From: Pseudorasbora parva
Lineage: Eukaryota; Chordata; Actinopteri; Cypriniformes; Gobionidae
Assembly (NCBI RefSeq): GCF_024679245.1
Contig: NC_090184.1
Coordinates: 15,772,144-15,836,143, forward strand
DNA length: 64,000 nucleotides
Direction: 5' to 3'
A program made the position numbers and the translations under genes. How positions within the stretch are numbered: position 1 is the stretch's first letter; the number at the start of each line of letters is the position of its first letter. The notes beneath the pieces were generated by a model. The model saw only the letters and a list, made by a program, of their open reading frames with translations, was not told the DNA's origin and made no database searches. Shown piece after piece: positions 22,414 through 34,450 of this stretch.

Positions 22414-23459
22414 GTGAGTGGTCTGATCCTGCAACTGGGAGTGTGTGCGCGGATGTGTGCAGAAAATGAGCAAATGTGCCTTTTTGCCGGTCACTGATTA
22501 TGGTACCAGTTCAAACTGTAGTGTGTGTGTATGTGTGTGTGTAAAAGAGACCAATCATGCACCAATGACTGATAGCTGCTTGTGAGTGTGTGTGTGGGAG
22601 ATACAAGATGTCAGCATAGGAGTGCAAATATTCTTGTACTATCATAATCAGTGATGCGTGTGTGTGTGTGTGTGTGTGAGGGAGAGTGTGTGTGGTGTGT
22701 AAAGAAATAGAAGAAAGAAAAGCTTTAAAGGAATGATATGGTTGGGAATTCTTGAATGTGCGTGTGTTTGTTGGTGTGTATGCAGCTTTGGCAAAGGCTC
22801 GTGCTGCAAGGTTGCTGTGAGGAGAATGATAATGCTTTCTGTGTCTGAGGAAGTACAGACAGCAGTAGCTGTGTGTGTGTGTGTGTGTGGATGCTCCAGC
22901 GTTTTCACCTCCTTGCAAGAAAAGTCTGTAAAAATAGGCCTAATGTACTGTGTATGAAGAAATGTTTTCACAGGTGATTGTTGCATTGCATTTAGCTCTG
23001 TTTTAGGGTAAAAATTAACAAATGACCCAAATTATAATTTTATTTTTTTTAGAGTTGACAACCTTTCTCCACCAAGCTCTTTCTCTGTCTGTCGGTTACT
23101 TAATCTTATTTCGTTTAAACAGCCAGTGGATTTGGATCCCTGTGTCTTAGATCCTCAAAAATAATTGGAATAATTGCAGCGTCTTAACACAAGCAGACCT
23201 TCGGTGCATTTCATGTCATTGACCTCTTAAAAAGGAAAAGGGGGTCTCGGATGCAAGATCTCAGTTTCTAAAAGAGCTTCGTGCCTACAGGTAGAGCTGC
23301 AGCCGTGAGAGAGGAATTAAATTAGCTTGTACCTGACCTCCTCTCGCATGCGTTCTTATCAGCCCCCTGCAGTACAGCAGAACCTATACTCATTATGAGC
23401 GGCGAAACGTTTTGTGCATGCATGCACTCATATGTTACAAATGGCATCTTTTGAGGCAA
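22414..23459 (+). other. slc12a5 intron 1, proximal part
   Basis: Non-coding sequence beginning with the GTGAGT donor. TG runs lie near 22520-22541, 22656-22678 and 22870-22888. Short frames across these runs are products of the repeats. Confidence 0.6.
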
Positions 23460-23532
23460 TTAAATGAACAGCTCCCATATTAAATGCACCGTAGTACAAG
23501 TGTCATGATTGGATTGCAGTGGTCTTAGCGGA

Positions 23533-23553
23533 GACTCCGTCCGTGGTGCTGAA
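23533..23553 (-). promoter_or_regulatory. RE1/NRSE (REST-binding) motif, site 1
   Basis: On the minus strand it starts TTCAGCACCACGGAC and continues GGAGTC. It matches the 21-base RE1 consensus at 18 positions, including the complete left half-site and the central ACCACGGAC. REST represses neuronal genes in non-neuronal cells, and an RE1 in intron 1 is documented for mammalian KCC2. Position 1.1 kb downstream of slc12a5 exon 1 fits that arrangement. Confidence 0.75.
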
Positions 23554-23583
23554 ATTGATTCTGATTGAGCTGCTGGTATCAGT

Positions 23584-23604
23584 GGAGCTCTCCGTGGTTC
23601 TGAA
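23584..23604 (-). promoter_or_regulatory. RE1/NRSE-like motif, site 2
   Basis: On the minus strand TTCAGAACCACGGAG followed by AGCTCC, matching the RE1 consensus at 18 of 21 positions. It lies 51 bases from site 1 in the same orientation. The two sites differ from consensus at different positions. Confidence 0.65.
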
Positions 23605-24033
23605 ACAGCCGGCGTTTGCGTGCCTTGTGGATGCACACTCATTCCAGGCCCTCTGTTGCTTACGGACGGATCTGTTTTGTGTAGACATGAGTGGAACTGG
23701 CTGCAGACTGCTGCATTATAGCTTTTGCTTCTTTTCAAAGGACCTCTCTCGCTCTCTCTCTGCCTCGCTTCCTTCAAAGTCCAATGCTGCCCTGAATTTT
23801 CTCTCTCTCTTCCTCCCATCAGGGGGTAGGGACAGTACTGCAGTGGTGCTGATGCTTATTTGGTCATAAAATTCATGCTTGGGAGCTCACCAGCTAAAAC
23901 TGTCTCGAAACAGTCTTGTACTGTCGTTCTAATTTTGGCAGACACAACTCTCTTCAATTTAAACTCGATGTCAGTATTAAGTTATTCAATTCAATAAATA
24001 ACTTAATATAAAATAAATTAATACATAAAGTCC
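23605..24033. other. slc12a5 intron 1, no recognised element
   Basis: Non-coding. Overlapping frames on both strands around 23460-23869 lack family similarity and are not called. A conserved intronic enhancer or silencer around the RE1 pair is possible but cannot be judged from one sequence. Confidence 0.45.
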
Positions 24034-24160
24034 ATTCTCTCTCTCTCTCTCTCTCTCACTCACTCTCTCACTCACTCTCTCACTCACTCACTCACTCACT
24101 CACTCACTCACTCACTCACTCACTCACTCACTCACTCACTCACTCACTCACTCACTCACA

Positions 24161-24248
<88 letters not shown>
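24034..24248. repeat. Compound (CT)n(CACT)n(CA)n microsatellite
   Basis: A CT run, then CACT tetranucleotides, then a long CA run, in one continuous tract. Confidence 0.97.
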
Positions 24249-24250
<2 letters not shown>

Positions 24251-24680
24251 TAATCACTCACATACACGTTTGTTTTTGTGACATATGGGGACATTCCATA
24301 GGCGTAATGGTTTTTATATTGTACAAACCGTATTTTCTATCCCCCTACACTGCCCCTACCCCTAAACCTACCCATCACAGGACACATTCTGCATTTTTAC
24401 TTTCTAAAAAAAACTCATCCTGTATAATTTATAAGCATTTTGAAAAGTGAGGACATGGCCAATGTCCTCATAAGTCACCCTCTTCTTTTAATACCTATGT
24501 CATTATACACATTTTTGTCCTCATATGTCACAAAAACATGCCCCCCCCCCACACACACACACACAAACACCCACACACACAAACAAACACCCCCCCCCCC
24601 CCACACACACACACGTGTATTAGAACCTAATTGTCTTAGGTACCCCCACATCCCCATCAGTGAGGACCAAGTACCACTTA
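24249..24680. repeat. CA-associated 'gtgacatatggggacattcc' repeat
   Basis: Contains gtgacatatggggacattcc, 'cccctacccctaaacctacc' and an inverted-like 'gtcctcatatgtcacaaaaa', bounded by CA and poly-C tracts (24540-24614). Related words occur near 18180-18250, 20726-20780 and 55376-55402. Confidence 0.6.
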
Positions 24681-24730
24681 ACTGATACCATTTTTGGTTG
24701 TGTTAAATGGAATTCACTATGTGAACATGT

Positions 24731-24732
24731 GA

Positions 24733-24795
<63 letters not shown>
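24731..24795. repeat. (GAAA)n microsatellite
   Basis: About 16 uninterrupted GAAA units ending exactly where the next element (ggtaacacttta...) begins. Confidence 0.97.
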
Positions 24796-25393
24796 GTAAC
24801 ACTTTAGTATGGGAAACACATATTTAATATTAAAGGAGTAGTTCACCCTAAAATGAAAATGCTGCCATCATTTACTCTCCCTCAACTTGTCCCAAACCTG
24901 TATGAGTTTCTTCTGCTGAACGCAAAAGAAGATATTTCATAGAATGTCGTTATATAGCCAGACAGTTGATCCCCACTGACTTGCATAGAATAGGGAAAAC
25001 AATACTATGGAAAGTAATGGAGACCATCAACGGTTTGGTCTCAGACATTCTTCGAAATATCTTCTTTCGTGTTCAGTAGAAGAAAGAAACTCATACAGGT
25101 TTGGAACATCATGAGAGAGAGTAAATGATGACAGATCAAATTTTTATTTTAGGGTGAACTACTCCTTTGTTCATGGATGCGGTTATTAACGTTACTGTAG
25201 TATTAAGCAGAGCAGGACAGTGTAAAAAAATTACATAATCCTACCCGATACCTAAACCTAAAGGTGCACTAAGAGATGTAGAATAAGGCTGTGCAGAAAA
25301 AGGCCTTAGGCGCTTTATAATAGCCAATAAACAGCCATTACCATAGTAATATGCATGCTAATAAGCAAGTTAACAGTGAGAATTGGACCCTAA
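24795..25393. mobile_element. 'ggtaacactttagtatggg' element interrupted by a TTAA MITE
   Basis: The left end ggtaacactttagtatggga and the right part (about 25200-25393: 'gtagaataaggctgtgcaga', 'atatgcatgctaataagcaa', 'gtgagaattggaccctaa') match a common fish element whose full right end would mirror the left. The terminal bases are missing, replaced by the GGAA array. A TTAA MITE (24830-25168) sits inside. Confidence 0.65.
24830..25168. mobile_element. TTAA MITE ('agttcaccctaaaatgaaaa' family)
   Basis: Left TTAAAGGAGTAGTTCACCC, right on the minus strand AAAGGAGTAGTTCACCC. The internal words cccaaacctgtatgagtttc and gaaactcatacaggtttgga mirror each other. Related to 13317-13578. Confidence 0.85.
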
Positions 25394-25394
25394 A

Positions 25395-25571
25395 AGGAAG
25401 GAAGGAAGGAAGGAAGGAAGGAAGGAAGGAAGGAAGGAAGGAAGGAAGGAAGGAAGGAAGGAAGGAAGGAAGGAAGGAAGGAAGGAAGGAAGGAAGGAAG
25501 GAAGGAAGGAAGGAAGGAAGGAAGGAAGGAAGGAAGGAAGGAAGGAAGGAAGGAAGGAAGGAAGGAAGGAA
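25395..25571. repeat. (GGAA)n microsatellite, about 44 units
   Basis: A near-perfect GGAA tract of about 177 bp. It gives spurious open frames on both strands. Confidence 0.98.
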
Positions 25572-27054
25572 CAATTATTCAACATATTCAAATTATTATT
25601 AGAATTTGTATTCCTACCCATAAATCAAAAAATCACAATATTTCAAAGAATATTTGTCTGTTTACTCAGTTTGCACAAATTTCTCAATCACCTATACCTT
25701 TCTCAGTTACCTATAATTATCTTGTCTAATCATCTTTTCTGATTCTATTCAAAGCTTTCTACCCATAGAATGTTTTTTATTTAAATGAGTGGATCATACG
25801 CACTTAAAATATTACAGATTTTTTTTTTTTTAAGCTTTGCATCAAAAAGGAACACGGATTGACTTTGAAGTAATTTTTTTTTTTTGCAATCATAGACATA
25901 GAAACCATGGTTGACTGTAAATATGTCATTTTCTCTATTATCACTATTGGACAGCATCTCAAAACTTCAAATTCAAAGACTTGTCAGCTAAACTTTCAGT
26001 GGAGAGAGTGACATTTTTTTGTGTAATGATTTGTCAGCTAACACCCAAGATTGACTTCTCCTCCAGAATAGTGTGCATTATAATGAAAGTGCCATTGCAT
26101 CACTCAGAGCAGCCGGACACACCTGACCCTAGGTGTTTCCTCTCAGTGGATAATGAGGTTTGAGATTTTCTGATTGCATTATGACACCGGTGATCTTTGG
26201 CATTTGTTAGCAAGCGAGAAGGCTGGAGTAGATTAGTTGAGAAATTGGATTCAAGGCAGAAGGAAATTGATTGTTGATTGACTTTAGAGGCACTACAAGA
26301 CCTAAACACATCACAGCTCCAAACTACACACCTGATTATGAACAGTGTCAAAGATATCATTGTGGTCCAAGAGGTGTTAAGACACGCAAATATCACTGTT
26401 ATTAATTAGATATGGGAGGCTTAATTGTATATACTGCATGTTTTTCATGAGCAATGTAAAAAGGAGAGCACAGAAAGATGATATTCCGTTAATATGCAAA
26501 AAAGCCGAGCGAGTGTAGAGTGATGGCTGCTTGTCCTTGTGGTGAAGTCTCAGGTCAAGTGAACATCAGGCCAGATGGCACAGACCTCTGTTTTAACGGC
26601 CGCAGACACATGACGACATTAACACATAACAGGACCACCCTAAAATAGTAACATCTAGAGCACTAGCTGTCCTCACACTAACAGAACAAGAACAATTTTT
26701 TCTTAAAGAGGATCGATTCTGCTTTTTTACATTTTCAACTTTCTTTAGCATGTAAAGTTGCTGTTTGTGGATGAAAAATGGTTATTCTCTATATCACTAA
26801 GTAGTGCTTCTGACCTCCCTTAAATGCTTCGATTGTAGTCGTGAGTTTTCTTTTGAGAACGTACACGTCCCCCCCCCCCAAAAAAAAAAAAACCTGGTTT
26901 AGTGGAGGGCCCTATAATTTCCACGATGCTAGTGCATAAGGCACTAAATATGTATATTTTTTAAAACTTTTAATAAATTATTGTTAAATTGTATAAGTTT
27001 CATGATTTAAATTAATTAGATATGCTTTTTAAATACTAAAATTTAATTCAACCA
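25572..27054. other. No gene recognised
   Basis: Mostly single-copy-looking intronic sequence with homopolymer runs near 25820, 25880 and 26870-26892. Nothing supportable as a gene. Confidence 0.5.
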
Positions 27055-27901
27055 TTAAAGGTCCCGTTCTTCGCGATTCCATCTTTCAAGCTTTAGTTAG
27101 TGTGTAATGTTGCTGTTAGAGCATAAATAATACCTGTAAAATTATAAAGCTCAAAGTTCAATGCCAAGCGAGATATTTTATTTAGCAGAAGTTCCCTTTC
27201 AAAGCCTACAGCTAATGGCCGGTTTGGACTACAGCAGGAAGTGCAGGGATGTAATGACATCACTAGAACCGTTTGTTGACTAACCCTCCGCCCACAAGAA
27301 CGCGCAAAATAGGGGGCGTGGTCTTGTTGCTCTCTCACGTGGAGAAGAGCGCGCATTCAGCGCTTGCATCTCCCCGTTATGGTAAGAGGCGGGACCTTTC
27401 CGGGCAAAGTGCGCTAAGCTGCTGTCCAATCACAACACCGGAAGCGCTGGCCCAATCAGAACTCGTTACGTGTTTCTGAAGGAGGGACTTCATAGAACAA
27501 GGAAATCATCAGGCTGTTTTTAGGACAGAGGAAACAGCGCTGTACAGATAAGTAAATTGTGGGAATTTGGGGGAAAAAAATAAAGGGATTTGATAGGGCC
27601 CTATGAGTTGCATTAGCTGTGATGAAACTCGCACGAAGGGGGGGTGACATTTCCGAAACGCTCAAAGTGGTTGACCAATCACAAAACACAGGTGCAGTCC
27701 ACCACTAGTGGTTTAGGAAGGAAGCGCTTCATAGAGACAGGAACTAAACACAGCATTACTGACAAACTGGGAAGAGAGAAGTAAAATATGCACACAACAT
27801 TTAATTTTTTAATTTTTTTACATTAAAGCATGAAAACCTATTCTAGTAGATCCCACAAATTAAATCAAGACTTTGTAAAAGGGCATATATCGCATCTTTA
27901 A
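27055..27901. mobile_element. TTAA element ('TTAAAGGTCCCGTTCTTCGCG' family)
   Basis: Left TTAAAGGTCCCGTTCTTCGC, right TTAA reached at 27898-27901 through gcatatatcgcatcttta. The GC-rich middle with 'gggggcgtggtc' and 'ccaatcacaacaccggaagc' is characteristic of a common cyprinid repeat. Ends are only partly inverted. No transposase. Confidence 0.65.
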
Positions 27902-28842
27902 CCAAGCTTAATTACTCAGACTTTGCTTGCATACTGTCATGTGCTATCTTTACCAACTAGCTTTAATCTGACATGACACAATATGTTTGTTGGTGTGACC
28001 TAGAGTAATGCATTCAGGTTGATTCAGTCATGTAGAAAATTATTTGACTTGAATTAAGCCAATGCATTTTTAGGTGCTCTTACAAAACATTTCTGTGCAG
28101 GCAGACACCGCCATCACAATAATACCATGACTCACTCTTTCTTAGAAAAAAAAGGAGCTGCCAGAAGCTGTAAGTCATGTCAAAACATACAGTATTCATA
28201 ATACAGTCATAATTCTCCGCTTTTACATAAACCGTATTATAAAGCACACCACTCAATGTTACCTCATAAAGTATATTCAGGATTGTCAACAGGCATGTAA
28301 ATTCTCAGATATACAGAGACCACTTAAAAATTGAGAAATCAATGTTAAGTGGTTTCTTCATTTTTTTTTCTAGAGCTGTATTTATGACAGAGTCTAATAA
28401 AAACTAGATAAAGAACACACGGTTAGTGGATCTGTTTGACGTAACGTTTTAATCAACACGTCATGTGTCAGCAACATCAACACCTCTCAGCCAATCAACT
28501 TACAGCATCGTACGCTTGTAGCGCGTGAGTGTGCCTGATGCACAAGCTGCCACAATCATGACAAGACACAAAAAGACAAGAAACTAAAAATGATTTCCTG
28601 TCAGCTCATTCATTGCTTAGGCAGGATCCAGACAGAGACTGTGTCGGATGTTTATTAACAAATATATCTGGCTTAGTGCTGAGCTATTGAGTTCATGTGT
28701 AAGCAGACTGTTGTGATAAATGGGTGCTCTTTTAATCTTTTAAGAACATCAGGTTATGTATATGTCATTTGAAAGTTTTATTTACTGTGACTACTGTCCT
28801 TTATAGCAGCTTATTGCAATGCATTTGCTTGGTTTAAGACCT
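27902..28842. other. No gene recognised
   Basis: AT-rich intronic sequence. Nothing that I can support. Confidence 0.45.
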
Positions 28843-29060
28843 GTTCACACAAAGAACGATAACTATAAAGAGGACCATAATGTCGTCTTCCTCTTTAAAT
28901 GCACGAGCTCTTTAAAGCAGGGTGGATTCTGATTGGCTGTTGTTGATCTTTCATCAGCTGATGGAAAAAAAAACATTCTGAAAGTGATTCTAAAGGCCAA
29001 TTCACACCAAAGATAACAATAAAGATATTGATATTGAAGATAACAATATCACTGGAATCA
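28843..29060. mobile_element. Repeat fragment ('gttcacacaaagaacgataa')
   Basis: gttcacacaaagaacgataa and 'ccaattcacaccaaagataa' are inverted/related ends of a common fish repeat with 'gattggctgttg' in the middle. Borders approximate. Confidence 0.45.
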
Positions 29061-29187
29061 CTTACATAACGAATTTAACCAGCTAAGTATGTTATTTTGC
29101 AGTATGTACATGGGTTTGTGGTTGTAACTTGTGGCGAGAGATTGCTCTAAACTGTGCATGCGTCAAACGGCCGTGTACGCGTACGAG

Positions 29188-30160
29188 TCATGGGGTGTTT
29201 CCCAATTCTTATTTGTGCATCCTCTTTTCCTTTCCTAGCTTCCTTTCCTCGCTCCTTAGCTCCACCCCTTCAGGATGCGAGGGAAGGACGCGAGGAAAAG
29301 ACGCAAGGACGGAGGAATTTAATCAAGTGAAATTATATATTCTCTCTCCCTTTAACGTCACGTCAAAGCAGCATCAATTAATGATGACTCTACACCGCTG
29401 GATTTAGTCGGGATTCTTGAACATTAGAGATAACTATTTATATTGTGAGCTTCAGCCTAAAATACCACATTTGTCCATATTTTAATTAATATTATCAGTT
29501 ATTATTAACAATGAATTCCAGTTATTAACTGCTTTTTATTCATTGTATAGTATTGGTTAACAGGGAACGTTCTTAGAACGTTGGCTAACGTTATCTGAAA
29601 GTTCTCTCAAGAACACAGGAATATTTTATTTGATCATACTCCACACCCTTATAAGAACGTTATTTAACCTTCTTATAACCTAATGAGAACGTTAATACAA
29701 CGTTCCTAGAGCATTCCGAAAACGTTTTTATAACTTAATGGGAACATTAGGGAAACGTTCTTATAACCTAAAATTGTTAGCTGGAATATTTGTTTCTCTA
29801 TTTGTTTCGTTCATTTTCTTGTGCTTTGATATAATTCTGCAACTGTCAGTTGTTGTTACTTGACAAACATTTGTGTCTTGTACATGTAAACATAATAATA
29901 ATGATAAATAAACTGAAGGGGGAGGAGAATTAACACGTGCGTCACATTTAGTCGATAAAACACTTCCGCAAAGGATACTCCTGTGTATCCTTGCTCATGA
30001 CTCCTCAGGAAGCCTCCTCACTCCTTGATCCTCACCTCCTCGCGGTGCAAAGAATTGAGATCACCTACAAAATGGCTGAGCTCCATCGGTTTCCGGGTCA
30101 TAGGATGGAGGACGGAGGAGCGAGGAAACGAGGAGGGATATTGAGAAGCACCCAAGAAGT
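29188..30160. mobile_element. Inverted-end element with 'gggtgtttcccaatt' ends
   Basis: Left ggggtgtttcccaattctta followed by 'ctcgctcctt'; right, on the minus strand, tgggtgcttctcaatatccc followed by 'ctcgtttcctcgctcc'. These are imperfect inverted ends about 960 bp apart. An AACGTT-rich repeat lies inside (29565-29775). An open frame from 29991 overlaps the right end and is not a recognised protein. Confidence 0.5.
29565..29775. repeat. AACGTT-rich degenerate repeat
   Basis: Repeated words of the type 'gaacgttcttataacctaat' and 'gggaacgtt' in both orientations, about six AACGTT cores in 200 bp. Because the core is palindromic, orientation is ambiguous. Confidence 0.55.
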
Positions 30161-31343
30161 AGACTTTGTACGGCTGTGCGTTCTGTTGTGCGCATACGCT
30201 CGCGCACGCATAAAAGAACTAAGTATCCTTTCGGCTTCTGCTGTTCTTTTATATTTAGATCGATTTTTAGAACTATATATTGATCATTATCATTATAGTT
30301 ATTGTACTTGGAGTGAATATGCGCCATTCAGAAATGAATTGGGAACTCCATTTAAATTCAGATTATATTTAAGATTGTAGGCTAAGCAGGATGCAGAACT
30401 GTATTTCAAATTGAATTCAGTTGAATCAAAAGCATATTATCATACAACATATGTATGAATTGTTTTGAATGTACTGAAAAAATTTAAGAAGAAAAAATTA
30501 GAAAAAGTAGCCTAATGATGTAATAATTTTTAACATAAATGTTCTGCAAGTAATTTCCATTTCTTGTCATTCCATTTAAAATTCCAAACTTGGCTAAGTA
30601 TTTGATTAGACTGTCAAAGTTTAAGACGCATTATTATTCAAAACTAAATTAAATGCAACATAACTATTTTTACTGTTTCATTAGATGGCAACTTCACATA
30701 GAGAGTTCATAATGTGTGGAATAATACATTAACATGTTTTATTTTTAAATAGTAGGCAGCGTAGGTAATCGGCTACTATTCCGTTGCAAACATAATTCTT
30801 GGGGTAGGTGTGTATTTCATGTGTTTTAGGGTCAGGGGGATGTAGATCTTATGTAATTCTGGCAGTGTAGTGAGTATTATGTCACTGCAAAAGACCATGC
30901 ATTATATAAGAATATTTCCCTAATGCCACATAAAGGATTTTTATATGCCCTCCTGTAATCCTGCTGATGTATTTGCCCTTGATGGATGGTTTTGTTAAGT
31001 TGTCATGGCCAGCTGTCTCTGGCAGGTGCCTTGGAAGCCATTTTAGGGTGAGAACAGAGGGGAGGGCAGAGGCTGTTAGGTGAGACATAAGGAAAAGAAC
31101 AGTCTGAAGGGAAGAGAGGAGATGAGATGAGAGACCAGTAAGACTTCATGCACTGTACAAGTTGTCAGAAGGTTAATCGCATGTTGGTTAAACACTGTTT
31201 GGTTATAAAGAGGGGCTTGAGTGGTATTATTGGGACTTCTTCTAATGGCCGCAATAAATGATAGCTTAACTTTCGAGTAGTATACATAGGGAATTGTGTT
31301 TAAATTATGGTTTTTAATATCTTGTATACAAAAATCATCATAG
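30161..31343. other. No gene recognised
   Basis: AT-rich sequence. Short frames (for example minus strand 30882-31088) have no recognisable family. Confidence 0.45.
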
Positions 31344-31406
31344 AATCTGCTAGCAATCACATAATTTCCTACGTCATGTAGGACATTATGTGATTGCTAG
31401 CAGATT
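31344..31406. repeat. Near-perfect 63-nt hairpin
   Basis: Arms of 29 bases pair at 28 positions around a 5-base loop (gtcat). The left arm starts AATCTGCTAGCAATCACATA; the right arm ends with its complement. It could be a short palindromic insertion or a recent inverted duplication. A small-RNA precursor is possible but unproved. Confidence 0.9.
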
Positions 31407-31770
31407 AAATTCCTGATTACACAGCCAATGAGATTGCTTGCTCAACATTGAAATAGTCAGTCGAAATTTTTCAACCGGTAGATTCTGCATTATGGTCTCT
31501 ATCACAGTTATGTGACGTTTCCGTGCTGTGCTGTCACAAAAGTGTATCATTGGAATGCATTTTAAAGCCTTGCAGTTTAAAAACAAGTGATTTTAAGCCG
31601 TTCAAACACAATAAGCAGTGAAAGTGAACTCATTTTGGTATATGTTCTCTGTTGAGAGACTGTTTTTTAGTGCACACACATAAAGACGCTGTTCATACAG
31701 TGTGTGTGTACTGAACCGAGTTCTTTTTGGTGCCTTATTGCATTTGAACGGTCAAAAATGCACACTTGTA
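31407..31770. other. No gene recognised
   Basis: Nothing supportable beyond AT-rich intronic sequence. Confidence 0.4.
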
Positions 31771-32240
31771 TTTCATCCAAAAAATTTAATTATACCATAA
31801 TTTACTCACCCTCAAGCTATCCCTTGTGATGACATTACTCTATCAGACGAATATATATATATATAAATGTCCTGGCTCTAGCCCAAAGCAGTGTATCCAT
31901 CCATTATAAAAGTGCTCCACACAACTCCGGGGGTTAATAAATGCCTTCTGAAGCAAATCGATGGGTTTTTGATACAAAAAAATCCATATTTAACATGATA
32001 TAAAGAAAACTTTCTACCTTCTGTGTTCAGTTTACGAAGAAATTGTAGTGCCTCTCACAGTTCAAAATGCTTACGCTACATCCAACGTCATCGTTGTGCC
32101 AGTTACACTTTTCTGTAAGCTGAATACGGAGGGCGGTCCAGTAAATCATGGGATAATTAAATTTTTGGGGGTAAACTTTGGGGGTAAAAAAGGGAACTTA
32201 AATAGTTGAGAAAGAAAATACACGTGTATCTGTATTTCGG
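31771..32240 (+). mobile_element. Degenerate 'tttactcaccctcaagc' repeat
   Basis: Carries 'aatttactcaccctcaagct', a word of the 'agttcaccc' family, and later 'cctctcacagttcaaaatgc' with 'gcttacgctac', which is related to the palindrome at 17162-17279. Borders unclear. Confidence 0.45.
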
Positions 32241-32292
32241 ATCTGTGCATTCGTTCTTAAAAGTGAGTAAAATAATACATCTGCTGATGTCA

Positions 32293-32934
32293 TTAAAGGT
32301 GCACTATGTAACACTTTTTCAGTAAAATATCTAAAAACCACTAGGCCAGAGTTATATATTTTGTTTAGTTGAGTACTTACAATATCCCAAATGTTTCCAA
32401 CTATTTGTATATCGTGAGAAAATTGCTATTTTAACCAATGAACCGGGACGTGTGAGGGAGTCGCCAGTCAATTGCGTCATATCTGTGTTACCCTCAGTTT
32501 CTGGTTTTATTTTGCAGAAACACTTTAATCTTACTGCAGTGTGAACAAGTGTCAGCAGCTGCTGAGCAAATGCATAACGTCATAACATAATTTTCAACAC
32601 ACTCAAGTGTATCTAATATGATAAACAGCTGTGCCATAATAAAAGTCCTGCTGCTCGTGAGGCGTGTGTTGCATTCATCTTACTAACAATCGCTCCAGCG
32701 GCCTTGCTCAGCTCCACAACACTCGGTCCTGCTGTCCTTCACACTACAGTAATGTTAATAACCGCATCCATGAAATTGATTCCTGCCCGAGTCCTATCCC
32801 GATTCTTTTCCTCCGGCTGTGAGGTGAAGACCACGTCCCAAGATTCTGCACTCAAACTTTGCGTCATCAAGCTGTCCCTTTGTTTTGAATGGGCCCCCTC
32901 TTACGGATGGAAAAATTACATAGTGCAACTTTAA
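32293..32934. mobile_element. Complete TTAA element ('TTAAAGGTGCACTATGTAA' family)
   Basis: Left TTAAAGGTGCACTATGTAAC; right, on the minus strand, TTAAAGTTGCACTATGTAAT. These are near-perfect 19-bp inverted ends with TTAA at both borders and 642 bp between them. A truncated relative is at 20253-20610. The open frame at 32704-32934 lies in its right half and reads into the inverted end, so it is not taken as a gene. Confidence 0.85.
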
Positions 32935-33293
32935 TCTTAATTAAACAACAAAAGAGAGACAATCTCTCACTGCTCTACTACTAAATCACTTTTGTAACTT
33001 TTGTAATACAGTAAAGACTATGTATTGTTTTTGTACATTTGAATACTTTATACAATTGATGTAGTATTTCTTATTTCTAGTGCTTGAATTTTCTCAGGTA
33101 GGTCAATTTAATTTGTCATTGTTCTATTATACTGTTTTGTCCTTTTGCTTACACTTAGTTTCTTTGTACTTATTTTATCACTCACTATTTACTTGTCTTA
33201 AATAAGATTTTTTTGATATTGAAATTGGTAACAATAATTTTGATTTCATGTCCTTATTTAAAGCAAAAATAACAATACATAAAACAACTTGAT
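32935..33293. other. No gene recognised
   Basis: AT-rich sequence leading into a TA microsatellite. Confidence 0.4.
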
Positions 33294-34237
<944 letters not shown>

Positions 34238-34450
34238 AGGGCGTGTCCGGATCCACTTTTGCTATTTTAATGCCAAAAAAACGGTCGACGTGCCTGGCGC
34301 ATGGTTCAAAAAGGTTGTACCTTTAGTCTCTTAATGATTCATTGATGTGTTTTAGGTGTAGAGTGCAATAAATCAATCAGAGTCTCATCTCCCAAGCTAG
34401 TTGCACTTGCAACATGAAGGATTTGCTATTTATGCCGAAATTTGTGAGTG
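34238..34450. mobile_element. Repeat fragment ('gggcgtgtccggatccactt')
   Basis: gggcgtgtccggatccactt, 'gacgtgcctggcgcatggt' and 'gagtgcaataaatcaatcag' resemble a frequent cyprinid repeat. No opposite end was identified. Confidence 0.4.

Noticed and set aside
22511..22986. His/Thr-rich frames on the minus strand
   Set aside because: They arise from TG/CA runs in slc12a5 intron 1.
23460..23869. Overlapping open frames of 60-120 residues on both strands around the RE1 pair
   Set aside because: No recognisable family, frames conflict on opposite strands, and the region is explained by intronic regulatory sequence.
25338..25742. Long frames made of PSFL or KEGR repeats
   Set aside because: They are translations of the GGAA microsatellite.
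30061..30380. Frames on both strands near a CT/GA-rich segment
   Set aside because: They lie across the right end of an inverted-end element and show no protein family.
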